DNA of 64,000 nucleotides from Bacillota bacterium (lineage in GTDB: Bacteria > Bacillota > Sulfobacillia > Sulfobacillales > Sulfobacillaceae), in the NCBI GenBank assembly GCA_023511625.1, contig JAIMBD010000002.1:1-64000 (forward strand). Reading direction: 5' to 3'. The notes under the pieces were generated by a model, which saw nothing but the letters and a program-made list of their open reading frames with translations, searched no databases and had not been told where the DNA came from. This document shows, one piece after another, positions 32,259 to 40,771 of the stretch; positions within the stretch are counted from its first letter, which is position 1, and each line of letters begins with the position of its first letter. The position numbers and the translations under genes were made by a program.

Positions 32259-33509
32259 TTATGCGTGTGCCTGGGAATTGAGTTTGAGGTCTTGCCCCAC
32301 GGTGATGGTCATATCGACGCCCGGCACGTCGTGGTAGGGGCTCTCTACCACAGTGGTGTCCGGACCCAGAGCCTGCGCGATGCGGTGGGCCAGGTACTTA
32401 TCCCCGGTGAAGTCGAGCACCGTGCTGGCCGTATGGTGGTGATGGTTCGCCCACACCACGGCGCTGACGGTAAAGCCTTGGCTCCGCAGCCAATCGGCTA
32501 CAGCTTGGGCAGGCTGAAGGCTTTGGGTGCCAGACCGCACCACGATGTGGACCGTCTGCCGGTCGGCGGCCGTCAACGGTCGGTCCAGCAACACCTCGTC
32601 CACCAAAAGCGGGATCAGCCGCTGGTCGGCCACCCAGTAATCCAAGGTCTGATGCATGTAGGGATCGACCCGCTGCACCGGATGGCCGGGGATGGTGGCG
32701 TAGCGGACGGTCTTGAGGTTGAGGTTGCGCGCCATCAGGCCTAGGTCGATCATCTGGGCCGTGGTCAAGTTGGTATACACGATGTCTTTCCGCAACATGC
32801 GGATGACGGTCGGAAGCTGGGGAATCTCGGAGGGGCGGAGCATCTTTTGGAGGATGAGCTTGACGATGTACTGCTGCTGCTGGATGCGCCCGATGTCCCC
32901 CAAAGGCTCGGCCCGGAACCGCACGTATTCCAGCACCTGTTGCCCGTCAAGATGTTGCACTCCCGGTTTGAGGTGGATGTCCAGAAAGTTACCGGTGCCC
33001 CCGTAGTTCATCGGCTGCGTGACGTCGACCGTCAATCCGCCGATGGTGTCGATGATCTTGGCGAAGTTCCACATCGTGGTTTCCATGTAGTAGTCTACCG
33101 GGACGTGCAGCGTTTGTTCCACCAGTTGGACCGCCAGCTTGGGGCCTCCGAAGTAATTGGCCTCATTGATCTTGGTTTCCCCGTGGGCCTGGGGAATATA
33201 GACCAACGTATCGCGGGGAATGGATAACACGCCCGCCTGGTGGGTCTTGAGATTGTAGCTCACCAGCATCATGGTGTCGGTGCGATCGCGGACGTACGGA
33301 TTGGTCACATCCTGGTTGTTGATGATGGACAGGGCGTTGCCCAGCAACAGGATAGTGACCGCGTTGTGAAAGGGTCCCGGATTGGTGTGGACCTTGACGG
33401 TTTCCGCCACCGCCGCCGAATGCAAATACCAGTACCCGACGCCGGCTCCGCTCACCACCAGGGCTCCCAGTGCGGCCGCGGCCCAGCGTACCCAACCCCA
33501 CCGGCGCAC
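32259..33509 (-). CDS. LytR-CpsA-Psr (LCP) family wall-polymer ligase
   Basis: The protein has about 416 residues: one N-terminal membrane anchor (WVRWAAAALGALVVSGAGVG), then an extracellular LCP domain. Phosphate and Arg-binding motifs are DRTDTMML, LSIPRDT and KINEANYFGG. A LytR C-terminal domain ends VPGVDMTITVGQDL. LCP enzymes transfer wall polymers from lipid carrier to peptidoglycan. The upstream ATG (33536) coincides with a TATAAT that is probably the -10, so I favour the GTG at 33509, which has GGGGGG five bases upstream. Confidence 0.88.
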   Translation of the reverse strand: MRRWGWVRWAAAALGALVVSGAGVGYWYLHSAAVAETVKVHTNPGPFHNAVTILLLGNALSIINNQDVTNPYVRDRTDTMMLVSYNLKTHQAGVLSIPRDTLVYIPQAHGETKINEANYFGGPKLAVQLVEQTLHVPVDYYMETTMWNFAKIIDTIGGLTVDVTQPMNYGGTGNFLDIHLKPGVQHLDGQQVLEYVRFRAEPLGDIGRIQQQQYIVKLILQKMLRPSEIPQLPTVIRMLRKDIVYTNLTTAQMIDLGLMARNLNLKTVRYATIPGHPVQRVDPYMHQTLDYWVADQRLIPLLVDEVLLDRPLTAADRQTVHIVVRSGTQSLQPAQAVADWLRSQGFTVSAVVWANHHHHTASTVLDFTGDKYLAHRIAQALGPDTTVVESPYHDVPGVDMTITVGQDLKLNSQAHA

Positions 33510-33534
33510 GGCATCCCCCCCTTTTCTCGTGCCC

Positions 33535-33540
33535 ATTATA
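33535..33540 (-). promoter_or_regulatory. -10 element of the LCP gene
   Basis: TATAAT on the minus strand overlaps the ATG that opens the longest frame of the LCP gene. No strong -35 is found. If used, transcription starts inside the long frame and translation begins at the GTG at 33509. Confidence 0.45.
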
Positions 33541-33547
33541 CCGAAAT

Positions 33548-33585
33548 CGACCGGGCCTCGACGGATTCGACGTCTGGCCCGGTCG
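33548..33585 (-). terminator. Hairpin after the PEP carboxylase gene
   Basis: CGACCGGGCC (33548-33557) pairs perfectly with GGCCCGGTCG (33576-33585) around an 18-base loop. It starts six bases beyond the PEP carboxylase stop and abuts the LCP -10. Only a short T-rich stretch follows on the minus strand. Confidence 0.55.
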
Positions 33586-33590
33586 TCTCT

Positions 33591-36017
33591 TCATCCGACG
33601 TTGCGCAATCCGGCAGCGATGCCGTGCATGGTCAACGCCAAGGGCTCGAGCCACGCTTCCTCAGGATGCTGGCGATGCCGCGCCAAAAGCCAGATCTGCG
33701 CCCGGTGAATGGGGTCGATTTGCGGATTGCGCCAGCGGATGGCCGCCTGTAAGGTGGCGTGACCGTCCAACAACTGGCGATGGCCGGTGATGGCCAGCAC
33801 CACCTCCACCGTTCGCTGCCACTCGGCCTCGATGGCCTCCCAGAACGGATCCGGGTCACTGGCCAGTCGTTGATACCGGCGCGCCACTCCGAGATCGGCC
33901 TTGGCCAGGGCCAGCTCCAAGTTATGGATGAGGGTGCGGAAATAAGGCCAGTCGCGGTACCACCGACGCAGGCGGCCGAGATCAGCGGCCGACCCAATCA
34001 GCGCCGAAAGTCCAGTGCCTGAGCCGTACCACCCCGGAAGCAGCATGCGGTTTTGGGTCCACGAGAACACCCAGGGGATGGCTCGGAGATCCTGCCAGCT
34101 GAAGGTCTCGCGGTAGGTAGGACGCGAACCCCAGTTGAGGAGCGCCATCTCCCGAATCGGGGTCACCTCGGTAAAGTAGGTCCAAAAGCCAGGCCGGTCG
34201 ATGAGCGCCCGGTAGGCCCGCCGCGCGGCGTCGGCGGCTTCGTTGAGCCGTTCGGCCCCCTCCGGCTCAGCCGCGGGAGCCTGGCGATGGGTGAGCACAG
34301 CCGTGAGAATCAGCTCCAGCGAGCGATATCCGATGTCCGGCAACAAAAACTTCTGCGACAGCACCTCGCCCTGGTGCGTGATGCGCAGTTCCTGGCCGCT
34401 CGTGGCCGGAGGCTGCGCCACGATGGCGTAGGAGGTGGGTCCGCCGCCACGCCCGAGTGCGCCGCCGCGTCCGTGGAAGAGGCGCAATTGGATGTCGCGC
34501 CTGCGCGCCCAGGCCGAAAGGTTGGCCGCCGCCCGGTACAACGCCCAGGAAGCAGCCAGGTACCCCCCGTCCTTGGTGCTGTCGGAATAGCCGAGCATCA
34601 CCTCTTGCCGACGGCCGCGCCGCTCCAGATGACACCGGTAGCGAGGGTCTTCCACCAGCCGGTCCATGATGGTCACTGCCCGGTCGAGGTCGTCCAGCGT
34701 CTCAAACAGCGGCACCACGTCCACCACCAGGTCGGGGTCCACCGTCTCGGCCATCCTTAAGGGCCGCAGGAGATCCTCCACCTCGTGCGCCATGCTTACG
34801 AGGTAGCGATGGCAACCCTCGGGTCCCCAGCGCCGCTGATACTCGGCCAACATCGCGAAGGTCTGCCAGACCGGGTGGTCCTTGGGCCAGGTGCCTTCCC
34901 GCACTGCCTCCTCCGCCTCCCGAAGCCGGGCCGAATGCTCGCGCAGGTCGAGGCTCATGGCGTGAAACCCAAACTGGCGCACCCGCAACAGCGCCAACTG
35001 CAAGGGGCGTGGCAACGTGCCTGCAGGCCCTTGCAACCGTTCGGCCACTGCTTGAAGGTCGCGCGCAAACTCCTCCGGGCTCGGGTACCCGTCGGGTTGC
35101 TCGAGGCGCGTGGCCAAAAGCCGCGCGGCGATGGTTTGGAACGTCTGGCGCAACTCGCGGCGCTCCTCGCTGGTTCCTGCCCCGGGTCCAGGCGCCAACA
35201 GGCCCTGCAGCTCCTCCACCATGGCTTCGTAGCGGCGCAACACCACCTCGCGGTGACGCATCAAGGTCTCGGCGGTCACCTCTGCCGTCACCTCGGGATG
35301 GCCGTCCCGGTCCCCCCCGATCCAGGAGTCGACCCCCAAGAGGTCGGCCCACCACTGCCAATCGCCGGACTGACCGGCCAACCGACTGGCGGTATAGAAA
35401 TCCCACAACAGGTCGGGAAGAACCTGCCAGATGGTTTCCTGCCAGAAGAACAGCCCCTGTTCCACTTCGTCTAAAACCGACGGCCGTCGCTCGTAGCGGG
35501 CCCCGGCGCGCCACAGCTGCCGCACGATTTCCGTAATCTCTTCCCGCAGCAACTCCGACCGCGGAGGATACGGTTCTTCGGGCACTTGCACCAAGCGGTC
35601 GCCCAAGTGGCGCAGCAGTCGGAGAACGTCGGGCCGCGTGCTCTCGGTTGGATGCGCCGTAAAGACCAAGCGACAGCCGCCGGGTGGACCCAAATCGGAG
35701 CCCCATCGCTGGCCCCGCGCCCACAGCTCCAGGGAACCGCGCGCCGGCAGCGGCTGCTGGCGGTGGGCCAGCCAGCGCTCGCGCCGAGTCAAGTCCTCCG
35801 CCAGGTTGATCAATTGCAAGTTGAGGAGGAAATAGTGCATCAGGTCCCGCGAGGGCGCCGCCGGCCGGGACGGCGGAGACGTGGCCTCGCGCAGAAGTCG
35901 CCTGACCTGGGCCGCGGCAATCGCCCGCTGGGCCTCGTCCACGACACTCGGGGAGGCCTCTTCGCTCACCACCCGGTCGAGAATCTCTTTAAGGTATCCT
36001 TGATAGTCAAATGGCAA
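33591..36017 (-). CDS. ppc: Phosphoenolpyruvate carboxylase
   Basis: The protein has about 808 residues. Catalytic signatures are VFTAHPTEST (active-site His), WIGGDRDGHPEV, VMLGYSDSTKDGGYLAASW and FHGRGGALGRGGGPT. It forms oxaloacetate from PEP and bicarbonate to refill the TCA cycle. It is shorter than typical bacterial enzymes (about 880-930), and its last residues are RNVG where the family usually ends QNTG. The TTG start at 36017 has AAGGAG about ten bases upstream and avoids overlap with the S9 gene. Growth on compounds entering as acetyl-CoA would also need a glyoxylate-type route. Confidence 0.93.
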   Translation of the reverse strand: MPFDYQGYLKEILDRVVSEEASPSVVDEAQRAIAAAQVRRLLREATSPPSRPAAPSRDLMHYFLLNLQLINLAEDLTRRERWLAHRQQPLPARGSLELWARGQRWGSDLGPPGGCRLVFTAHPTESTRPDVLRLLRHLGDRLVQVPEEPYPPRSELLREEITEIVRQLWRAGARYERRPSVLDEVEQGLFFWQETIWQVLPDLLWDFYTASRLAGQSGDWQWWADLLGVDSWIGGDRDGHPEVTAEVTAETLMRHREVVLRRYEAMVEELQGLLAPGPGAGTSEERRELRQTFQTIAARLLATRLEQPDGYPSPEEFARDLQAVAERLQGPAGTLPRPLQLALLRVRQFGFHAMSLDLREHSARLREAEEAVREGTWPKDHPVWQTFAMLAEYQRRWGPEGCHRYLVSMAHEVEDLLRPLRMAETVDPDLVVDVVPLFETLDDLDRAVTIMDRLVEDPRYRCHLERRGRRQEVMLGYSDSTKDGGYLAASWALYRAAANLSAWARRRDIQLRLFHGRGGALGRGGGPTSYAIVAQPPATSGQELRITHQGEVLSQKFLLPDIGYRSLELILTAVLTHRQAPAAEPEGAERLNEAADAARRAYRALIDRPGFWTYFTEVTPIREMALLNWGSRPTYRETFSWQDLRAIPWVFSWTQNRMLLPGWYGSGTGLSALIGSAADLGRLRRWYRDWPYFRTLIHNLELALAKADLGVARRYQRLASDPDPFWEAIEAEWQRTVEVVLAITGHRQLLDGHATLQAAIRWRNPQIDPIHRAQIWLLARHRQHPEEAWLEPLALTMHGIAAGLRNVG

Positions 36018-36033
36018 GGGCGTCTGGCTCCTT

Positions 36034-37851
36034 TCACATCTGCACGGCGATCCCGAGATGGCGGCCGAGAAAATCGGCCACCAGCTCAAACGCCCGCAAT
36101 TGGTTCTCCCGACGGAGAAACCCATGCCCTTCGTCGTCGAAGCGATGATACTCCACCGGGGTCCCCCGCTGCTTGAGATAGGCCACCAGTTGCTCCGACT
36201 CGGCCGGAACCACCCGGACGTCCCGCGCGCCTTGCAAGACCAGGACCGGGCAACGGATCTGGTCGGCCCAGGTCATCGGCGAGCGCGCTCGCAAGCGTTC
36301 GGCGTCGGCTTCGGGATCCCCCACCCACCGCTGCATAAACCGGCGCCAACTCGGAGGGACGCGCTGCACAAACTGCACCAAGTCGGTGGGCCCGAACAGG
36401 TCGACGGCCGCCCTCCACTGGGCGGGTCGGCGCGCGGCCAGCGTCAACACCGCGAACCCGCCGTAACTCGCGCCGAACAGGGCCATACGCCCAGGGTCCA
36501 CCCGGGGATGGCGAGCCAGCCAGTCCGCGACCGTCTCCAAGTCCCCGATCTCCGCGCCTCCCCAATCGCGGTAGATGCGGCGCTGAAAGCTCCGCCCGAA
36601 GCCGGTGCTGCCGCGAAAGTTGGGCGCGACCACGTGCACCCCGACATGGGCCAGGTACTGGTACCACGCCTGGTAACCGGGCCGCTCTTGGCTTTCGGGT
36701 CCCCCATGGATGGCCAACACGGCCGGGGCCGGGCCCGTCACGCGGGCAGGGTAAAACCACCCCGAGAACGCCAACCCATCGGGGCTCCTCCATTGTATCA
36801 GTTCCGGCACCGCCAGTGCCTCCGACGGGATCCCGCCGAACCAGCCCTCCGTCAACGCGGACCCGGTTTCGCGGTCGAGGTCGTAACGCCAAATCTCGGG
36901 CGGGTGGGTGGCTTGGCTGAGGATGACGACCAGGCCGGAATCGGGCGCTAGCGTGGCCGCCTGGACCGTGCCCTGGGGCCATCCCGGCGCAGGGCGCGCC
37001 GCCTGCACGCGTCCCCCCGCCCATTCGGCCCGCCACAACCGGCTCGCGCCGGCTTCGTTGGCGATCCACACCAAGGTCCGCCGGCGCGGGTCCCACGCTG
37101 CCCACTCCACCTCCCAGGGTCCCCGCCAGACCCACTCCACCTGCCCCGGCTGCTTCCAGTCGACCACCGCAATCCCCGTGGCCTCGGACTCCCAATTGGT
37201 CAAAACCAACAGCCCCTCGCCGTCAGGAGAAGGCTCCAGGGGGTTGAAGACCGCCTCACCGGGTGGCGTCAACCGGAGGACGTCGTGACCGGGAAACGCA
37301 AAGGCCCAGAGCGTGTTTTCTACATTGGCCAAGGCCTGAGCTCCCACCGCCCACAGCTGCCCCCTCACCTCGACCCACAAGGCAGGTTGCCAGTAACCGC
37401 CCTCGGCCAACGGGGTCACCACGTTCCCGGTGTCGGCCTCGAGGACTACAAGGTCGAGGTCTTGGGGTTGGCGCCGGTTGCTGGCAGCCAGAAGCCAGTG
37501 CCGGTCAGGACTGACCGACCGCGGACTGAGCTGGAGACGTGCCGGTGGCGCCCACCACCACCGGCGCGGCCAGCCGCGTCCCGCGGGCCGCACAAAGACG
37601 CCCCAGGCCTCACTCCCCCCGACGTCGGCTTGGATCCAGAGTCCTTGGCCCGCCGGATCGGCGCACAACAGCCGCGCGTGTTCTTCGCGAAACGCCGTCA
37701 GTTGCTCCGGCCATCCGCCGGACAGCGGCATGCGCCAGACATCAAAGCGCCCCGTGAAGTCGGCGATAAAATAGAGCCACGGCGGCTTTACGACTAAATT
37801 CCCGGCGTATCGCCGATAGGCGAAAAAGCGCTCCAGGGCAAACTCGGCCAC
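36034..37851 (-). CDS. S9-family prolyl oligopeptidase / acylaminoacyl peptidase-like
   Basis: The protein has about 605 residues. The N-terminal about 340 residues are a beta-propeller with repeated WRMPLSGG, SPDRHWL and SPDGEGLLVL blades. The C-terminal alpha/beta-hydrolase has Ser in FGASYGGFAVL, Asp in LQGARDVRVVP and His in DDEGHGF. IHGGPESQ and FRGSTGFGRSF are family markers. It should cleave short peptides in the cytoplasm. The start is not sure: GTG 37851 is used, without a strong ribosome site, and TTG 37857 is an alternative. It lies between paaC and ppc on the same strand. Confidence 0.88.
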   Translation of the reverse strand: MAEFALERFFAYRRYAGNLVVKPPWLYFIADFTGRFDVWRMPLSGGWPEQLTAFREEHARLLCADPAGQGLWIQADVGGSEAWGVFVRPAGRGWPRRWWWAPPARLQLSPRSVSPDRHWLLAASNRRQPQDLDLVVLEADTGNVVTPLAEGGYWQPALWVEVRGQLWAVGAQALANVENTLWAFAFPGHDVLRLTPPGEAVFNPLEPSPDGEGLLVLTNWESEATGIAVVDWKQPGQVEWVWRGPWEVEWAAWDPRRRTLVWIANEAGASRLWRAEWAGGRVQAARPAPGWPQGTVQAATLAPDSGLVVILSQATHPPEIWRYDLDRETGSALTEGWFGGIPSEALAVPELIQWRSPDGLAFSGWFYPARVTGPAPAVLAIHGGPESQERPGYQAWYQYLAHVGVHVVAPNFRGSTGFGRSFQRRIYRDWGGAEIGDLETVADWLARHPRVDPGRMALFGASYGGFAVLTLAARRPAQWRAAVDLFGPTDLVQFVQRVPPSWRRFMQRWVGDPEADAERLRARSPMTWADQIRCPVLVLQGARDVRVVPAESEQLVAYLKQRGTPVEYHRFDDEGHGFLRRENQLRAFELVADFLGRHLGIAVQM

Positions 37852-37921
37852 AGACAAAGGCCGCCGGCGCCTTTTGCTGCCAGCGGCGACTCCCTCCTCC
37901 CTCCCGCGCCTTGTGCGGGAC

Positions 37922-38731
37922 TCACCATCCGGCCGTGGGGTCCTGGCGGTACACCTCCGACAGCACCGCCAAGGCTTGAGCCAAGTGCGGGGTGTGCCGA
38001 CCGGCGCGCCCGTTGCCTGGGCATCCCCACGGGGGGACAGTGACGCCGTAGCGCGCCCAAAACTCGGTGACTGCCTGGTGCCAGCGGTCTCTGGCCGCTC
38101 GCGCGCCAGGCCACCAGCCGCTGGACTCCCACAGGTCGGTCCAAGGATCGGTCTCGGCCAAATCTCCGGCCAGCCCCGCCGCCAGAGCCAAGGCAGCTTC
38201 CACCCGCTGGCGCGCTTCGCCGCCCTGCCGCCACAGGCGGTCGATCCACAGCTCTTGATGGTCCCGGTGGTATGCCTTCTCGCCGAGGATGGCCGCCGCC
38301 GTCTCTGCCAACGGGCTGTAGTGGCTGTGGACCAACCCCTCGAGCCGGATGATCTCAAACACATCATAGAGGTGGTGGCGTACCAAGGTGAAGGCCCAGT
38401 CGTAGCGCGGCGCCTCAAAATACTGTCCCTCGCCGTTGGGCCATTCCAGCAGCACGCTGTTGCGACGGCTTTCCGGGGGCCTCAAGTGGGCGAGGTCATC
38501 GGCCCGCCCGAGGCCGAGCCCTTCCAGGAGCCCGTAGTACCGCTGGGCATGACCGACCTCATCCTGGGCGATGGAGGCAAAGGCGATGTCCTCTTCGATG
38601 TGTACTCCCAACCCCAACCACTCGCTGGCCCGAAATCCCACCAAAAGGTCGTCGTCTGCCAGTTGCCACAACAGCTCTTGCAACGCCGCCTGCGCCTTCT
38701 CTTCGGAAACTGCCGACTGTGCGTCCGCCAT
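37922..38731 (-). CDS. paaC: Phenylacetyl-CoA epoxidase structural subunit PaaC
   Basis: The protein has 269 residues. The ferritin-like fold shows ASEWLGLGVHIEEDIAFASIAQDEVGHAQRYY early and HLYDVFEIIRLEGLVHSHYSPLA later, both typical of PaaC. PaaC is the structural partner of PaaA in the PaaABCE multicomponent monooxygenase and does not itself hold a working diiron centre. The ATG at 38731 has GGGGGGAGAGG upstream. It follows paaB by 23 bp. No paaD or paaE follows; the next gene is a peptidase. Confidence 0.9.
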   Translation of the reverse strand: MADAQSAVSEEKAQAALQELLWQLADDDLLVGFRASEWLGLGVHIEEDIAFASIAQDEVGHAQRYYGLLEGLGLGRADDLAHLRPPESRRNSVLLEWPNGEGQYFEAPRYDWAFTLVRHHLYDVFEIIRLEGLVHSHYSPLAETAAAILGEKAYHRDHQELWIDRLWRQGGEARQRVEAALALAAGLAGDLAETDPWTDLWESSGWWPGARAARDRWHQAVTEFWARYGVTVPPWGCPGNGRAGRHTPHLAQALAVLSEVYRQDPTAGW

Positions 38732-38754
38732 GGCCCTCTCCCCCCTCGATGTCC

Positions 38755-39078
38755 TTACACCATGGTCTCCGGCGTCATGGGAGCTTGGCGGTATCGGCGC
38801 CACTTATCGGCCAGATAGCGGTAGTCTTCGGTCAGCCGGTAGGATTTCTTCAACCGGTAAAACCGCTCCCGCTCCTTCGGCCCGCTCTTGACGATCTGGT
38901 CGCGCCGCACGACCCAGATGCTGTAGATCTCCCGCCGGCGCAGGAAGTTTTCCTGCGCCAACGCCATCGCCATCTCGGGCGAGGAGGCCAAGAGGCTGAA
39001 TTGATGTTGATGCGGCCCTAAAGGGTCGGTCTGCGCAAACACCTCGTACACGTCAAAGGTCAGCCGCTCGCCATCCAC
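38755..39078 (-). CDS. paaB: Phenylacetyl-CoA epoxidase subunit PaaB
   Basis: The protein has 107 residues. The compact PaaB pattern is complete: VYEVFAQTDPLGPHQHQFSLLA, AQENFLRRREIYSIWVVRRDQI and YRLTEDYRYLADKWRRYR. PaaB bridges PaaAC heterodimers. The GTG start at 39078 has GGAGG about nine bases upstream; an ATG four bases on is out of frame. It lies 18 bp after paaA. Confidence 0.92.
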   Translation of the reverse strand: MDGERLTFDVYEVFAQTDPLGPHQHQFSLLASSPEMAMALAQENFLRRREIYSIWVVRRDQIVKSGPKERERFYRLKKSYRLTEDYRYLADKWRRYRQAPMTPETMV

Positions 39079-39096
39079 CGTCGTCGTCCTCCCCCA

Positions 39097-40035
39097 TCAG
39101 CGACCTTGAGCCAGGGCCGCCCGGGCCCAACGCCCCTCTTCGTACGTCAAGCGCTTGAGGGTCAATCGGGCGGAAGACGCCGGACCCTGCCCGTTGATGA
39201 TGCGCCGAAACCACTCCCAGTCCGGCTGTTGGTAGATCCACCGCCCCTGCTCGGCGTCGTAGTGCAGGGTGGGATCCGGGGGCACCAGTCCTAACGACCG
39301 GATCCGCGGGACGTATTTGGTCAAGAATCGTTGGCGCAACTCCTCGTTGGTTTTGGTGCGAATCCGGTATCGCAGGTTGGCCTTCTGGTGGCTTGAGGGG
39401 TGGTCGGCCTCGTTGGGGCCGAAGAACATCATCAAGGCCGGCCACCACCGCTCCAAGGCCGCCTGCAAACTGTGGCGCTGGCTCGCCGACCCTTCGGCCA
39501 GGGCCATGCAGATGCTCTCCCCGTGCTGGATGTGGAACCCCTCTTCCTCCACAATGCGCTGCAGCGCCCGCACGTAAGGGGCGTAGGAAGACGACAGCGA
39601 CATTCCCTGAGTGATGATGGCCGCGCCGTCCACGAGCCACGCGATGATCCCCGCGTCGGCCCAGGTGGGCGCCGGCATGTGGAACACGTTATGGAACTTG
39701 AGCCGACCGGAGAACAAGTCGTCCAACAGGTCCTCGCGCGTCTTGCCCAAGGGGGCCACCAAGTCCTCGGCCACTCGCATCAACAGTTGCCCGTGCCCGA
39801 TCTCGTCCTGCACCTTGGCCATGATGGCCAACTTCCGGTACAGGGTGGGCGCCTTGGGCACCCATTCCTTTTCAGGCAACGCCCCCATGATTTCGCTCAC
39901 GGCGTGCATGGCGATCAGCCGAATCAACTGCTGCCGATAGTCGTCGGGCATCCAGTCGTCGGCCTCGATGCGCTCTCCCCGGTCGATCCGCGCCAGGAAT
40001 GCTTCCAGCCGGTCCGGGTCTTCTCTCGTGGTCAT
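39097..40035 (-). CDS. paaA: Phenylacetyl-CoA epoxidase catalytic subunit PaaA
   Basis: The protein has 312 residues. The diiron site is supplied by Glu and His residues in ALPEKEWVPKAPTLYRKL, KVQDEIGHGQLL, RIVEEEGFHIQHGE and FFGPNEADH. It inserts one oxygen atom into phenylacetyl-CoA to give the ring 1,2-epoxide. The ATG at 40035 follows GGAGGAGGAAG. It leads the paaABC operon, with a TTGACA-type promoter and an inverted repeat upstream. No electron-transfer subunit PaaE is encoded nearby. Confidence 0.93.
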   Translation of the reverse strand: MTTREDPDRLEAFLARIDRGERIEADDWMPDDYRQQLIRLIAMHAVSEIMGALPEKEWVPKAPTLYRKLAIMAKVQDEIGHGQLLMRVAEDLVAPLGKTREDLLDDLFSGRLKFHNVFHMPAPTWADAGIIAWLVDGAAIITQGMSLSSSYAPYVRALQRIVEEEGFHIQHGESICMALAEGSASQRHSLQAALERWWPALMMFFGPNEADHPSSHQKANLRYRIRTKTNEELRQRFLTKYVPRIRSLGLVPPDPTLHYDAEQGRWIYQQPDWEWFRRIINGQGPASSARLTLKRLTYEEGRWARAALAQGR

Positions 40036-40074
40036 GCCCTTCCTCCTCCGCCGCGCGTTGGCCGCACTCAAAGT

Positions 40075-40101
40075 GAGCAATTGCTATCTTTCAATGTGCT
40101 C
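40075..40101. promoter_or_regulatory. Inverted repeat upstream of paaA, candidate TetR operator
   Basis: GAGCAATTG (40075-40083) and CAATGTGCTC (40092-40101) form an imperfect inverted repeat. AGCAATTGCT at 40076-40085 is itself a perfect palindrome. It lies just downstream of the expected paa transcription start and near the TetR gene, so it could be the repressor site. Confidence 0.5.
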
Positions 40102-40104
40102 CCA

Positions 40105-40133
40105 GCCTAGCGCGAATGGCCCTCGGCTGTCAA
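40105..40133 (-). promoter_or_regulatory. Putative promoter of paaABC
   Basis: On the minus strand TTGACA (40133-40128, overlapping the tetR stop) is followed after 17 bp by CTAGGC (40110-40105). An 18-bp spacing gives TAGGCT. The -35 is perfect and the -10 is poor, as expected for a regulated promoter. Confidence 0.45.
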
Positions 40134-40723
40134 TCCCTGCTCTCCCCCTCCGGACCCTTCAGCACCCGCAAGATCCAGGTGGCGTAATGGTCGGCGACGA
40201 CTTCCAACGGCAGACGCCCCTCCGGGCGGTACCACCGGTTGACCGCGTTCAAGCAAGACAGCACGAAGATCCGGGCCAGCGACAAATCTTCTACGCCAAA
40301 ACTTCCCCGGTCCGCCCCTTCCTGCAAAATTGCTCCCCACAGCTGCTCGTAGCGGTTGCGCAGGCTCTGCACGGCTTCGCGGCGCGGCCGAGAGAGGGCC
40401 TGCCATTCATCGAGAAAGACGCGCGAGCGCGCCCGCGAGCGCGCCACCACCTCTAGATGGGCCCGAACCGCTTGGCGCACCTTGGTCTCCGGCGAGTCGG
40501 GCCCCGCTACGATGGGCGCCAAGGCCGCCTCGAACTCCTCGGCGGCCGCCCCTACGATCTCCACCAAAAGGTCTTCCTTGGTGGCGATGTGGGCGTACAG
40601 GCCCCCCGAGACCAGGCCGGCCTGTTCTGCGATGTCGCGGACGGTCGTGGCGCGAAAACCCTTGCGGCTAAAAAGGTCTGCGGCGGCCTCCAAGATGCGG
40701 GGTTTGTTGCTCGGCCTCGGCAT
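40130..40723 (-). CDS. TetR-family regulator, probable PaaR
   Basis: The protein has 197 residues. The N-terminal helix-turn-helix is standard: ILEAAADLFSRKGFRATTVR then DIAEQAGLVSGGLYAHIATKEDLL. The C-terminal ligand domain is helical and unassigned. Its position directly upstream of paaABC suggests it senses phenylacetyl-CoA or a related CoA ester, as TetR-type PaaR proteins do elsewhere. The ATG at 40723 follows GGAGGAGGG. It is preceded by the MFS gene and a short tandem repeat. Confidence 0.85.
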   Translation of the reverse strand: MPRPSNKPRILEAAADLFSRKGFRATTVRDIAEQAGLVSGGLYAHIATKEDLLVEIVGAAAEEFEAALAPIVAGPDSPETKVRQAVRAHLEVVARSRARSRVFLDEWQALSRPRREAVQSLRNRYEQLWGAILQEGADRGSFGVEDLSLARIFVLSCLNAVNRWYRPEGRLPLEVVADHYATWILRVLKGPEGESRD

Positions 40724-40749
40724 CGGCGCCCTCCTCCTTCCCGACCGGT

Positions 40750-40771
40750 CCCGGGTCTTACCCGGGTCTTA
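40750..40771. repeat. Tandem 11-bp repeat (two units)
   Basis: CCCGGGTCTTA is repeated twice without spacer (40750-40760, 40761-40771), directly after the MFS stop. The CCCGGG cores can also pair with each other to form a small hairpin. Confidence 0.6.
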
